NCBI RefSeq assembly: GCF_023716485.1 | Contig: NZ_CP092418.1 | Span: forward strand, 2,339,001-2,403,000 | DNA: 64,000 nucleotides | Reading direction: 5' to 3' | From: Microbulbifer variabilis | GTDB lineage: Bacteria; Pseudomonadota; Gammaproteobacteria; Pseudomonadales; Cellvibrionaceae | Position numbers and translations under genes: made by a program | The notes under the pieces: model-generated | What the model was told of the DNA's origin: nothing | Database searches by the model: none | Seen by the model: the letters and a program-made list of their open reading frames with translations, nothing else | Shown here: positions 1-7,897 of the stretch, piece by piece | Position numbering within the stretch: the first letter of the stretch is position 1 | Layout of the letters: every line of letters starts with the position of its first letter

Positions 1-213
1 GATGTGTCTGTTACAGGGTTCGATAATATTGAATTCTCACAATTCACAGATCCGCCTTTAACTACGATCAACCAGCCCGCAGAGGAGTTAGGCCGTTACG
101 CAATGGAAACGCTGCGATTGATCATCGATGGCAAGCCATTGAAATCCAGCCGGACTATTTTGCCATTTGAGCTGGTGGAACGGGAGAGTACAGGTCCTTG
201 TTCGTACAAGTGA
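1..213 (+). CDS. LacI-family transcriptional regulator, C-terminal fragment
   Basis: Only the last 70 codons are inside the window and the frame is open at base 1, so the gene begins upstream. The visible part reads VTGFDNIEFSQFTDPPLTTI, followed by NQPAEELGRYAMETL. This is the characteristic end of the periplasmic-binding-protein-like effector domain of LacI/GalR repressors; the FDN and PPLTTI motifs are family hallmarks. The DNA-binding helix-turn-helix is not visible. LacI proteins usually bind a sugar or glycoside and control neighbouring catabolic genes. The genes that follow on the same strand encode glycoside-modifying enzymes, and two TGTAACCGGTTACA palindromes typical of LacI operators lie at 2174-2189 and 2320-2333. 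I infer that this protein regulates that locus. The family call is firm; the effector is unknown. Confidence 0.88.
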   Translation, partial: DVSVTGFDNIEFSQFTDPPLTTINQPAEELGRYAMETLRLIIDGKPLKSSRTILPFELVERESTGPCSYK

Positions 214-291
214 GAGCCGCAGATTCCCATGGACTGTTGCCCTAAAAAGAGCGGCATTGATTAGATAACAGCGTTAGGTGTGGAGATAATA

Positions 292-1005
292 ATGATGAAA
301 AACCTTACTAAAGCCAGATCCAAACTATCCGTAGCGATTGCAGCAGCAGTGATGCTGGGTTCTGCAGGTTGCGAGCGGGTGCCCGTGTCGAATGCCCAAC
401 AAGTGGGCGGAGAGTGGCGTTACCTGTTTGATGGAGAAACGTTACAGGGCTGGACTGGCACAAATGGCTCGCAAATTGGAGAGGCCTGGCAGGTTGTTAA
501 TGGCAATCTGGTCTTAACTGCCGGAGGTGCTGGGGATCTGGTAACAGCTGAACAATTCGAGGATTTTGAATTGCAGCTGGAGTGGAAAATTTCTGAGGGC
601 GGCAACAGTGGCATTATTTATCGTGTCGCTGATGGAGATGCGCCAGTTTGGATGAGTGGCATGGAATACCAGGTGTTGGACAATGCTGCGTTTCCCAATC
701 TGGAAAAGCCAAGCCACAGCGCCGGCTCAGTGTTTGATATGTATGCGCCCAGTGAAGAGAGTGTCAAACCTGCGGGGCAGTTTAACCAAACTCGTATACG
801 CGTAGAGAACGGAAAGGTCGAACATTGGTTGAACGGCAACAAGATTGTTAGCTACGAGCTATGGTCAGAGGATTGGGGCAAGCGTTTGGCGGGCAGCAAG
901 TTTTCGAATTATCCAGATTTCGCACGCTCTGAAAGCGGCTATATCGCTTTGCAGGATCATGGTGACAAGGTCTGGTATCGCAATATAAAAATTCGGGAGC
1001 TATAA
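292..1005 (+). CDS. DUF1080 (3-keto-disaccharide hydrolase-like) lipoprotein
   Basis: A 237-residue exported protein of the DUF1080 family, a concanavalin-like beta-sandwich. Some members hydrolyse or eliminate 3-keto-glycosides made by periplasmic dehydrogenases. The N terminus is a lipoprotein signal ending in LGSAGC with the lipid-bearing Cys at residue 27. Family landmarks are WRYLFDGETLQGW near residue 43, FELQLEWKISEGGNSGIIYR in the middle and a C-terminal strand GYIALQDHGDKVWYRNIKI. An in-frame GTG at 280 would lengthen the protein by four residues, but the GGAG at 282-285 is correctly spaced for ATG 292, so I chose that start. It is followed four bases later by tatA. Context with a GMC oxidoreductase supports a role in cleaving an oxidised glycoside at the membrane. 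The substrate is not shown by the sequence. Confidence 0.82.
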   Translation: MMKNLTKARSKLSVAIAAAVMLGSAGCERVPVSNAQQVGGEWRYLFDGETLQGWTGTNGSQIGEAWQVVNGNLVLTAGGAGDLVTAEQFEDFELQLEWKISEGGNSGIIYRVADGDAPVWMSGMEYQVLDNAAFPNLEKPSHSAGSVFDMYAPSEESVKPAGQFNQTRIRVENGKVEHWLNGNKIVSYELWSEDWGKRLAGSKFSNYPDFARSESGYIALQDHGDKVWYRNIKIREL

Positions 1006-1009
1006 GCTC

Positions 1010-1228
1010 ATGGGTATTTCAGGAATCAGTCTCTGGCAAATCCTGATAGTACTGGTGCTTGCAGTTTTACTGTTTGGCAGCGGCAAGATTCGTCGTATGG
1101 GAGAAGACCTGGGGGGAGCAATCAGTGGCTTTCGCCGCTCTTTAAAGGATAACGGAGAAGAAGGCTTCTCTGCAGAATCTCCCTCAAAATCTTCTGCTGA
1201 GGTTTCCCAAATAGGAGGGCGGCAATGA
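1010..1228 (+). CDS. tatA: TatA/TatE-like twin-arginine translocase subunit
   Basis: A 72-residue protein with the TatA plan: a short periplasmic N terminus, a single membrane helix (about residues 7-22, LWQILIVLVLAVLLFGSGKI), a glycine hinge (FGSGKI), then an amphipathic helix (RRMGEDLGGAISGFRRSL) and a polar acidic tail. TatA multimers form the pore that exports folded proteins carrying twin-arginine signals. No tatB or tatC is beside it, so it must work with a TatBC encoded elsewhere. It lies between the DUF1080 gene (4-base gap) and a Tat-signal isomerase whose ATG overlaps its TGA by four bases, so it is translationally coupled to a Tat substrate. At least two other proteins of the locus also carry Tat-type signals. 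A dedicated tatA inside a catabolic operon is uncommon. Confidence 0.85.
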   Translation: MGISGISLWQILIVLVLAVLLFGSGKIRRMGEDLGGAISGFRRSLKDNGEEGFSAESPSKSSAEVSQIGGRQ

Positions 1229-2157
1229 CTATCAATAGAAGGCGGTTTTTGGCAAATAGTGCAAGGCTGGCAGCTTTGGGGCTTGCTGCTCCCCTTATTG
1301 GGTTTAGTCGTCTTAGCCACAGCACTGCAAGTGAACGCTTTTTCAAAATCTCTTTAGCCCAGTGGTCCCTGCATCGGCAACTGCGAAGTGGAGCTCTTAA
1401 GGTTCTGGACTTTCCAGTAAAAACACGCAAAGTTTTTGGCATTGAAGCGGTTGAGTATGTCAATCAGTTCTTTAAGGGTCAGGCAAAGGACTTGAAGTTT
1501 CTCGCTGCAATGAAGGCTAGAGCAGAAGACCATAATGTTCGCAGTCTGTTGATTATGGTTGATGGCGAAGGCGACCTAGGCGACCCCGATAAAGGCAAGA
1601 GAAAGCAGGCCATAGAGAACCATTACAAATGGGTCGAAGCGGCTAAGTACCTCAATTGTCACTCTGTGCGTGTCAATGCCGCAGGGCAGGGGAGCCGCGA
1701 AGAAGTGGGTAAGGCTGCTGTTGAGGGGCTGCGCGCGCTTTCGGAATTCGCCCAGAATTTCAATATTAACGTGATTGTTGAGAACCATGGTGGCTATTCA
1801 TCGAGCGGGGAGTGGTTGTCACAGGTCCTTCAGCGTGTAGATATGTCCAACTGTGGCAGCTTGCCGGATTTTGGAAACTTCGGAGATTACGATCGCTATT
1901 TGGGGGTTCAGCAACTGATGCCGTTCGCCCAGGGTGTTAGTGCCAAAAGCTTTGAGTTCGATTCAGCGGGAATTGAAATCAATACGGATTTTGCTCGGAT
2001 GTTACGGATAATTCGCGATGCGGGTTATCGAGGCTATATCGGCATTGAGTTTGAAGGGCCGGGAGATGAGGACCATGGAATCCTGGCAACTAAGCAGCTG
2101 CTTGAGCAGCTTGGCAGGAAGGTGGAGCTGTTCGCGCAACTAAATGAAAAAAATTGA
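1225..2157 (+). CDS. Tat-exported sugar phosphate isomerase/epimerase-like TIM-barrel protein
   Basis: A 310-residue protein of the xylose-isomerase-like TIM-barrel superfamily (AP endonuclease 2 fold, IolE/YcjR-like). Residues 1-30 form a twin-arginine signal with NRRRFLANSARLAALGLAAP, so it acts in the periplasm. Conserved barrel segments include NCHSVRVNAAG, VIVENHGGYSSSG (a likely metal ligand Glu and His), CGSLPDFGNFG and the terminal GYIGIEFEGPGDED, where the Glu is a typical metal ligand. Relatives in 3-keto-glycoside pathways epimerise or cleave oxidised sugars; I infer a similar role. Its ATG overlaps the tatA stop. After the gene comes a 246-base intergenic region with two operators, so the transcription unit probably ends or is re-promoted there. 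Confidence is high for fold and export, low for substrate. Confidence 0.8.
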   Translation: MTINRRRFLANSARLAALGLAAPLIGFSRLSHSTASERFFKISLAQWSLHRQLRSGALKVLDFPVKTRKVFGIEAVEYVNQFFKGQAKDLKFLAAMKARAEDHNVRSLLIMVDGEGDLGDPDKGKRKQAIENHYKWVEAAKYLNCHSVRVNAAGQGSREEVGKAAVEGLRALSEFAQNFNINVIVENHGGYSSSGEWLSQVLQRVDMSNCGSLPDFGNFGDYDRYLGVQQLMPFAQGVSAKSFEFDSAGIEINTDFARMLRIIRDAGYRGYIGIEFEGPGDEDHGILATKQLLEQLGRKVELFAQLNEKN

Positions 2158-2173
2158 TAAAATTTAGTTTCGC

Positions 2174-2189
2174 ATGTAACCGGTTACAT
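2174..2189. promoter_or_regulatory. LacI-type palindromic operator, site 1
   Basis: ATGTAACCGGTTACAT is a perfect 16-base palindrome with the central CG step typical of LacI/GalR operators. It lies 17 bases after the isomerase stop and 215 bases before the GMC start. Its 14-base core is identical to a second site whose centre is 145 bases downstream. The likely ligand is the LacI-family protein encoded at the start of the window. Confidence 0.78.
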
Positions 2190-2319
2190 ATTTTTAATTT
2201 CTCCAGACGTAAAAATATGTACTTTAATGTCTGTTTTTTTAAGAAATCAGACTCCAACGCTAAAAATTTTAAATCTAGACTTTATAAACGCCGAAAAAAT
2301 CAGAAAAATTTTCCAAAAA

Positions 2320-2333
2320 TGTAACCGGTTACA
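2320..2333. promoter_or_regulatory. LacI-type palindromic operator, site 2
   Basis: TGTAACCGGTTACA is an exact copy of the core of the upstream palindrome and lies 71 bases before the GMC oxidoreductase ATG, where a repressor would block a promoter. The two centres are 145 bases apart, close to 14 helical turns, so a DNA loop between two dimers is sterically favourable. The intervening sequence is very A/T rich and could hold the promoter. Confidence 0.78.
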
Positions 2334-2403
2334 GGAAAATATTTCTAGCTGATAGAATTTATCCGGTCAGAAGAAAAATAAATGATCATGTAGGAGAGAT
2401 GTT

Positions 2404-4200
2404 ATGGCGAGTGAAGATATCGAGAATAAAGAGTACGACGCCTTAATAGTCGGCTCTGGTGCTGGGGGCGGCATGGCTGCCTATGTGCTGGCCACAGCCG
2501 GTTTAAAGGTACTGCTGCTTGAAGCGGGACGATCCTACGACCCGGTCAAAGAAACCCCTATGTTTAACTTGCCCAAAGACGCACCCCTGCGCGGTGGTAG
2601 TACGCCAGAAAAACCGTTCGGTTTTTACGATGCGACAGTGGATGGTGGCTGGCAGGTACCCGGCGAGCCCTATACCCAGGGATCTCAAGAGAAAGGTCGA
2701 CGTTTTGACTGGTGGCGAGCGCGTATGCTGGGTGGCCGCACGAACCATTGGGGGCGTATTTCCCTGCGTATGGGTGAATACGACTTTAAGCCCTACTCAA
2801 GGGATGGGCTCGGCTTTGACTGGCCCATCAGCTACCAAGACCTGGCACCCTACTACGATAAAACCGAGATGCTTATTGGTGTCTACGGCACCAATGAGGG
2901 ATTGGAAAATACTCCGGACTCTTCCGACGGCGTATTATTGCCGCCCCCTAACCCCCGTGCTTATGAACTGCTAGCGAAAAAAGCTTGTGATAAGCTGGGT
3001 ATCCCCGTGATCCCCTCACACTTGGCGATTCTCAGTGAGCGCCTCGACCATGAAAATATTCCGCAGAAGCTGTTCCCCGATAACAAGCTTGCCCAGGATG
3101 TAACCCGCGAATCGATGAAATCCCGCGCTGCCTGTTTTTGGGCCACACCCTGTGGTCGCGGTTGTTCCATCAAGGCAAATTTCCAGTCCACCACAGTACT
3201 ACTGCCTCCTGCGTTGGCTACAGGCAACCTAGACATCATCACTGACGCGATGGTGCGCGAAGTTACCGTTGATAAGAAAGGCAAAGCCAACGGGGTTGTT
3301 TACATTGATAAAGATACCCGTCAGGAAAAGTTTGCCAGTGCCCGCGCCGTTGTCGTCGCGGCCAGTGCCGCCGAGACATCGCGTATTCTTCTCAATTCAA
3401 AAAGTACCTTATTCCCAGACGGTATCGCCAACGGCAGTGGTGTTGTAGGTAAATACCTGATGGATACTGTGGGTGCCGGAGTCGGTGGCCAAATTCCAGC
3501 CCTGGAAAATATGCCCGCCCATAACGAAGACGGCGCGTCGGCAATGCATATGTATATGCCCTGGTGGCTATATAAAGAGCAGTTGCGCGGAGACCTGAAT
3601 TTTGCGCGCGGTTATCACATTGAATTCGGTGGTGGCCGCAGTATGCCTGGAGCAGGTGCCTTCGGTGGTATGGGTGACTTTACCGAAGGTGCCTATGGTA
3701 AAGATTTGAAAAAGGCCTGCCGACGCTATTACGGCTCCTTTGTTTGGTTCGATGGTCGTGGGGAAATGATCCCTAATGATGATAGTTACTGTGAAATTGA
3801 CAAGAATCAAGTTGACCAGTGGGGTATCCCGGTTCTGAAATTCCACTGGAAGTGGAGCGACCAGGAGCTCAATCAGGCTGCCCACATGCACAAAACCTTC
3901 GCCGAAATTATCGAGGGTATGGGCGGCAATGTGACCACAACGGTACAGACGGATGGTGCCAAGGCCATTATCAACGGTGGTGCAATTATTCATGAAGTTG
4001 GCACCGCGCGAATGGGTTCCAACCCGAAAGACTCTGTGCTCAACCCTTACTGCCAGTCTTGGGAGGTTCCGAACCTCTTTTTAACCGACGGCGCTCCCTT
4101 TGTTTCCAATGCCGATAAAAATCCAACCCTGACCATTATGGCGCTGGCTTGGCGTACCTGTGACTACATCGTGGAACAGTTTAAAAAGAGGAACATTTGA
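2404..4200 (+). CDS. GMC-family FAD-dependent glycoside/sugar dehydrogenase, large subunit
   Basis: A 598-residue oxidoreductase of the glucose-methanol-choline family, closest in style to gluconate/fructose dehydrogenase large subunits and to bacterial glycoside 3-dehydrogenases. Residues 13-40 hold the FAD-binding VGSGAGGGMAA motif. LGGRTNHWGRISLRMG is the second flavin-contact region, and the C terminus has the catalytic pair in HEVGTARMGSNP and NADKNPTLTIMALAWRT. There is no signal peptide of its own. It should be carried out with the Tat-signal small subunit encoded next, as in other members of this enzyme type. An AGGAGAG ribosome site precedes ATG 2404. It starts a transcription unit behind two LacI operators. 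Likely reaction: oxidation of a ring hydroxyl to a keto group with electrons passed to a cytochrome. No cytochrome c gene is adjacent. Confidence 0.88.
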   Translation: MASEDIENKEYDALIVGSGAGGGMAAYVLATAGLKVLLLEAGRSYDPVKETPMFNLPKDAPLRGGSTPEKPFGFYDATVDGGWQVPGEPYTQGSQEKGRRFDWWRARMLGGRTNHWGRISLRMGEYDFKPYSRDGLGFDWPISYQDLAPYYDKTEMLIGVYGTNEGLENTPDSSDGVLLPPPNPRAYELLAKKACDKLGIPVIPSHLAILSERLDHENIPQKLFPDNKLAQDVTRESMKSRAACFWATPCGRGCSIKANFQSTTVLLPPALATGNLDIITDAMVREVTVDKKGKANGVVYIDKDTRQEKFASARAVVVAASAAETSRILLNSKSTLFPDGIANGSGVVGKYLMDTVGAGVGGQIPALENMPAHNEDGASAMHMYMPWWLYKEQLRGDLNFARGYHIEFGGGRSMPGAGAFGGMGDFTEGAYGKDLKKACRRYYGSFVWFDGRGEMIPNDDSYCEIDKNQVDQWGIPVLKFHWKWSDQELNQAAHMHKTFAEIIEGMGGNVTTTVQTDGAKAIINGGAIIHEVGTARMGSNPKDSVLNPYCQSWEVPNLFLTDGAPFVSNADKNPTLTIMALAWRTCDYIVEQFKKRNI

Positions 4201-4201
4201 T

Positions 4202-4897
4202 ATGAGCAAGGATAAAACAAACCTGAGCCGCCGTAATGCCCTGCGTTTGATTGCTACTACTGCGGCTGCGGTCCCAGTAATCGGTTGTTCTGAGAAAGCA
4301 GCACCAAAAGTTGAGTTGAAGGAAGATAAAGCAGCTACAAAACCAGCGGTTAAGAATCTTGACGCACCTAAACAAACTTTAGCCAGGGGTACACCAACAG
4401 ATCCTGATCTGCTTAACCCCGTCGTACCATGGGAAATGCAATTAGATGCGCGTGAGTTGGCGGTACTCGCAGCACTTTGCGATGTGATTATACCTGCAGA
4501 TGAAATTTCACCGAGCGCTTCTTCAGTAGGTGCACACCATTACATCAATGAATATGTCAGCGCACCTTATTCCAACAATAAGGCGGACCTTGTCACTATT
4601 CGCGGAGGGGTGGTCTGGCTAGATGGAGAGTCCAGGCGCAGGTACCAAGGCCCATTTGTTGAGCTGAATGAATCTCAAAAAAATGCAATCTGCGAGGACA
4701 TCAAATGGACTCGTAACGCGAAGCCAGAATTCCAAGCCGGTGCACGTTTCTTTGCCAAGGTAAGAGTTCTTGTATCTACCGCATTCTACACCACCGAGGA
4801 AGGCATGGCGGATATTGGCTACGTAGGTAATAGGCCTATGGCCAGCTTCCCTGGCGCACCTCCTGAAGTATTAAAACGACTCGGCTTAGAAAGCTGA
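4202..4897 (+). CDS. Gluconate 2-dehydrogenase subunit 3-like, Tat lipoprotein
   Basis: A 231-residue protein of the gluconate 2-dehydrogenase subunit 3 family, the small partner of GMC dehydrogenases. The N terminus combines a twin-arginine motif (SRRNALRLIATTAAAVPVIGC) with a lipobox whose Cys is residue 29, predicting Tat export and lipid anchoring. A proline/lysine/alanine linker follows. The conserved domain starts near residue 80 with MQLDARELAVLAALCDVIIP and PSASSVGAHHYINEY. The ATG at 4202 sits one base after the GMC stop and has AAGAGGAA at 4186-4193; an in-frame upstream start at 4160 would lie inside the GMC gene and is not needed. It probably hitch-hikes the cofactor-loaded GMC subunit through Tat. 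The call is firm for family. Confidence 0.86.
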   Translation: MSKDKTNLSRRNALRLIATTAAAVPVIGCSEKAAPKVELKEDKAATKPAVKNLDAPKQTLARGTPTDPDLLNPVVPWEMQLDARELAVLAALCDVIIPADEISPSASSVGAHHYINEYVSAPYSNNKADLVTIRGGVVWLDGESRRRYQGPFVELNESQKNAICEDIKWTRNAKPEFQAGARFFAKVRVLVSTAFYTTEEGMADIGYVGNRPMASFPGAPPEVLKRLGLES

Positions 4898-4911
4898 TAA
4901 CCGTGTAAGGC

Positions 4912-4931
4912 AACCCCCTGGGAAAGGGGTT
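4912..4931 (+). terminator. Weak hairpin after the dehydrogenase pair
   Basis: AACCCC (4912-4917) and GGGGTT (4926-4931) can pair around an eight-base loop, 15 bases after the small-subunit stop. There is no T run after it, so it may only slow RNA polymerase or protect the transcript before the receptor gene. Confidence 0.3.
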
Positions 4932-5060
4932 ACCTATAAAAGTAAGCCAGGGATGGATAGATCTGGAACCGGGCTTATTCCGAAAACTTGGTATGAGGGT
5001 ATGCCGAGTTTAGAGGGTGCACGGAAGGCTCAAAAATTATAATAAAAGTGATGCTTAGCT

Positions 5061-7829
5061 ATGAAAGAGAAAACCCAAAAAGAAAACCGCAGGGCGGAGT
5101 TACTTCGCACATCCGCCAGTGCACTGGTGTTATGCAGTGTCGTCGGCATGGCACAGGCGCAAAATACAGAGGAAGCCCAAAAAGAAAACTTGGCTCTTGA
5201 AGAAGTAGAGGTATTGGGCATTCGACAGAGCATGGAGAAAAACCTCGATGTAAAGCGTTTTTCCAATGCGGTGGTGGACTCAATTACCGCTGAAGATATT
5301 GGCAAGTTCCCAGATAAAAACGTAGCCGATGCCTTACAGAGGGTGCCAGGAGTCTCTATCGTACGTAGTGGTGGTGAAGGTGCGGAAGTGAGTATCCGCG
5401 GTACTGCTCCGGAGCTTACCTTTACCCAGCTGAACGGTAACTATATTGCTACTCCGGGCGATGAGCCGTCACGCTCGCTAGATTATTCCTTGTTGCCCGC
5501 AACAATGATTGCCCGTACAGATGTTTATAAGAGCCCTGAGGCAAAGCTGGATGAAGGCGGAATCGGTGGTACTGTCATTTTGCATACCCGCAAACCTCTG
5601 GACCTGGACGCGGGAGAGGGCATGCTATCGGTTGAAACAACCTACGCGGATGTCACTGAGAAGTATGAGCCACAATACACGGGTTTTTACTCATGGAAAA
5701 ATGATCAGGAAACCTTTGGTGTATTAGTTGGTTATTCCAAGCAAGACCGTCAAAATCGTGTGATTAGCACCACCACAGAAAACTGGGGATGGCAAGGTGA
5801 CGTTAAGCCCCATGAAGGGGTAGAAGAAAGGGGGCCCATGGTAGATATCGACGGTAATGAGTACCGGGATTTCTATGCCCCCAGAGCCGTAGTGGGTAGC
5901 GTTTTTGAAGAGGAGCGTACCCGCGAGGGAATTCAGCTCAGTGCTCAGTGGCGTCCGGTTGAACAACTTGAGCTAGGTGTCAATTATTTTCGCTTTGAGC
6001 AGGGTGGCAACTCAGAGAATTACCGTATTGTATTTCCAGAGTGGAACTATGGTGATGCAGTTGCACCCGGTAGCCTTAAATTTGACGAGGATGGCGATAC
6101 CTTACTCGGTATTGGCATGTTGGACAGAGGCCAGGCCGAATTGCAGTCTCCTCAAGTCGCTGGTGACTACACGCGAGCTGAATATGTGTCAGATACCTTG
6201 GATTTTAATGCTATTTACCAAGGAGATGGATATAGCGTGCGATTGGTTGTAGGCAGCACCAGTGCGGAAGGCGGACCTTCCGAGAAATTGTTTGCCTCAG
6301 TAAACTCTCGCTATGGCACTGTGACTGACTGGAGCTGGGACCTAAGCAGTGGTACTGCAGAGATTGATACCAGTGCCGATCTGGGAGACCCCAATACTTA
6401 CCCCTTATACGATTGGTTTTCTTCGCACTGGACCAGTAGTGAGGATGATGAAAACTACTACCAGCTAGATGTATCTATCGATATGGATTACGGTTGGCTG
6501 ACTTCCCTTGATGTAGGACTTAAATACCGCGACCACGAAATTAACCGACGCATTACTAAACAAGCTTGGGATGATGATAACCCGCCGTGTCCGACAATTA
6601 ACTGGCCGAATGAAGACGGTAAAGATGGTCTTTGCTATCCCTGGTGGCCGGACGATTCTTTCCACACCGACCCTAATGGCGTTCCGGATACGATTGATAT
6701 CCTTTCCAGTGGCCCACTCGATAATATTATTGGTGGTGTAAAAGTGCCCAACTTTGCCCACCTGGAGTTTGAGAAGCTAAAAGAGTTTCTCTATGAGGCT
6801 TATGGTGATCCTACAGTAACCGTAGAACGGGACCAGGACTATCGCATCGGTGAGGAAGTTACGGCGGCCTATGTACAGCAGAATTTTGCTTCTGCCACTT
6901 TGCGCGGTAATTTTGGTGTTCGCGCGGTGCAGACCAAGCAATATGCCCGAACATATGACAATATTGACGGGGTTTTGCAAGATGAGCCCAATATTCGCGA
7001 TAGCAGTAACACCGATTTTCTGCCAAGCGCCAATATCGCTTGGGATATTAACGATGATTTAGTAATGCGTGCAGCCCTCGCAAGGGTTGTTGCCCGAGTT
7101 AATTATGATGACCTCGGTGGTTCTGAATCAATACACGCCCCACTGCCAGGAGCGACTGTAAGAGATGGGTTTGCGGGGAACTCCGAATTGAAACCCTATA
7201 AAGCGGATCAGTTTGATTTGGGTCTGGAATGGTACTTCGACGATGCTTCCGCAATGGGAGTAACCCTGTTCAGGAAGGATATTGCATCATTCGTCATTAA
7301 CGGCAGTTCCCTGGTAACCAGGGAAATAGATGGTGACATTTGGAATGTAAACATGTCGATGCCTGTTAATGGCACCGATGCCACCGCTCAGGGTGCCGAG
7401 CTGTTTGTGCAATATGCCTTTGATAACGGTTTTGGGGTTTTTGCCAACTACACCTATACGGACACAGAGCTGGCCAATCTTGACCTCGAAAGCGGTGAAA
7501 CAATCAAAACAGAAATTGCGGGTACCTCTAAAGATCAATACAACCTATCGGTGTACTACGAGAATGACCTTTTCAGTGTGAGAGCCTCTTACAACTATCG
7601 CAGCGCCTATGCGGATGGCTATAGCAACGGCGTGAATACGTTTACTGATGAGTATGATCAGCTTGATGTAAATGCTTCTTATAGTTTGATGGAAAACCTA
7701 ACTCTCACTGCCTCCATTATTAATCTCACCGAAGAGAAGGTGGATAGATATTGGGGGGAAGAAAACAGAGTCTTGGGTTCCTCCTACTCAGGTCGCCGCG
7801 CCTATATGGGGCTGACTTACAGCTTCTGA
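5061..7829 (+). CDS. TonB-dependent outer-membrane receptor
   Basis: A 922-residue receptor that would import a bulky substrate across the outer membrane using TonB energy. Residues 1-34 are a Sec signal ending in MAQAQ. The plug domain follows, with DSITAEDIGKFPDKNVADAL and QRVPGVSIVRSGGEGAEVSI, the signature of the large Caulobacter/Xanthomonas-type TonB receptors linked to carbohydrate uptake. The rest is a barrel with alternating aromatic strands, ending in RRAYMGLTYSF with the terminal Phe expected of BamA substrates. It is preceded by a 163-base gap and lies in the same direction as the dehydrogenase genes, so it probably supplies their glycoside substrate. A strong hairpin follows its stop. 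No surface lipoprotein partner of the SusD type is present. Confidence 0.9.
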   Translation: MKEKTQKENRRAELLRTSASALVLCSVVGMAQAQNTEEAQKENLALEEVEVLGIRQSMEKNLDVKRFSNAVVDSITAEDIGKFPDKNVADALQRVPGVSIVRSGGEGAEVSIRGTAPELTFTQLNGNYIATPGDEPSRSLDYSLLPATMIARTDVYKSPEAKLDEGGIGGTVILHTRKPLDLDAGEGMLSVETTYADVTEKYEPQYTGFYSWKNDQETFGVLVGYSKQDRQNRVISTTTENWGWQGDVKPHEGVEERGPMVDIDGNEYRDFYAPRAVVGSVFEEERTREGIQLSAQWRPVEQLELGVNYFRFEQGGNSENYRIVFPEWNYGDAVAPGSLKFDEDGDTLLGIGMLDRGQAELQSPQVAGDYTRAEYVSDTLDFNAIYQGDGYSVRLVVGSTSAEGGPSEKLFASVNSRYGTVTDWSWDLSSGTAEIDTSADLGDPNTYPLYDWFSSHWTSSEDDENYYQLDVSIDMDYGWLTSLDVGLKYRDHEINRRITKQAWDDDNPPCPTINWPNEDGKDGLCYPWWPDDSFHTDPNGVPDTIDILSSGPLDNIIGGVKVPNFAHLEFEKLKEFLYEAYGDPTVTVERDQDYRIGEEVTAAYVQQNFASATLRGNFGVRAVQTKQYARTYDNIDGVLQDEPNIRDSSNTDFLPSANIAWDINDDLVMRAALARVVARVNYDDLGGSESIHAPLPGATVRDGFAGNSELKPYKADQFDLGLEWYFDDASAMGVTLFRKDIASFVINGSSLVTREIDGDIWNVNMSMPVNGTDATAQGAELFVQYAFDNGFGVFANYTYTDTELANLDLESGETIKTEIAGTSKDQYNLSVYYENDLFSVRASYNYRSAYADGYSNGVNTFTDEYDQLDVNASYSLMENLTLTASIINLTEEKVDRYWGEENRVLGSSYSGRRAYMGLTYSF

Positions 7830-7845
7830 TCCCGCCATAACTTCG

Positions 7846-7875
7846 GCGCACAGATACAGTAATGTCTCTGTGCGC
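7846..7875 (+). terminator. Stem-loop terminator after the TonB receptor
   Basis: GCGCACAGA (7846-7854) pairs perfectly with TCTGTGCGC (7867-7875) around a 12-base loop, followed by TTTCC. It lies 17 bases after the receptor stop. The first in-frame ATG of the next gene (7862) lies inside the loop, which argues against that ATG as the translation start. Confidence 0.6.
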
Positions 7876-7897
7876 TTTCCACTTGAGACAAATCATT

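Noticed and set aside
7862..7897. ATG 7862 as start of the glycosylasparaginase
   Set aside because: The codon lies in the loop of a strong hairpin and has no ribosome site; GTG 7898 gives a compact export signal.
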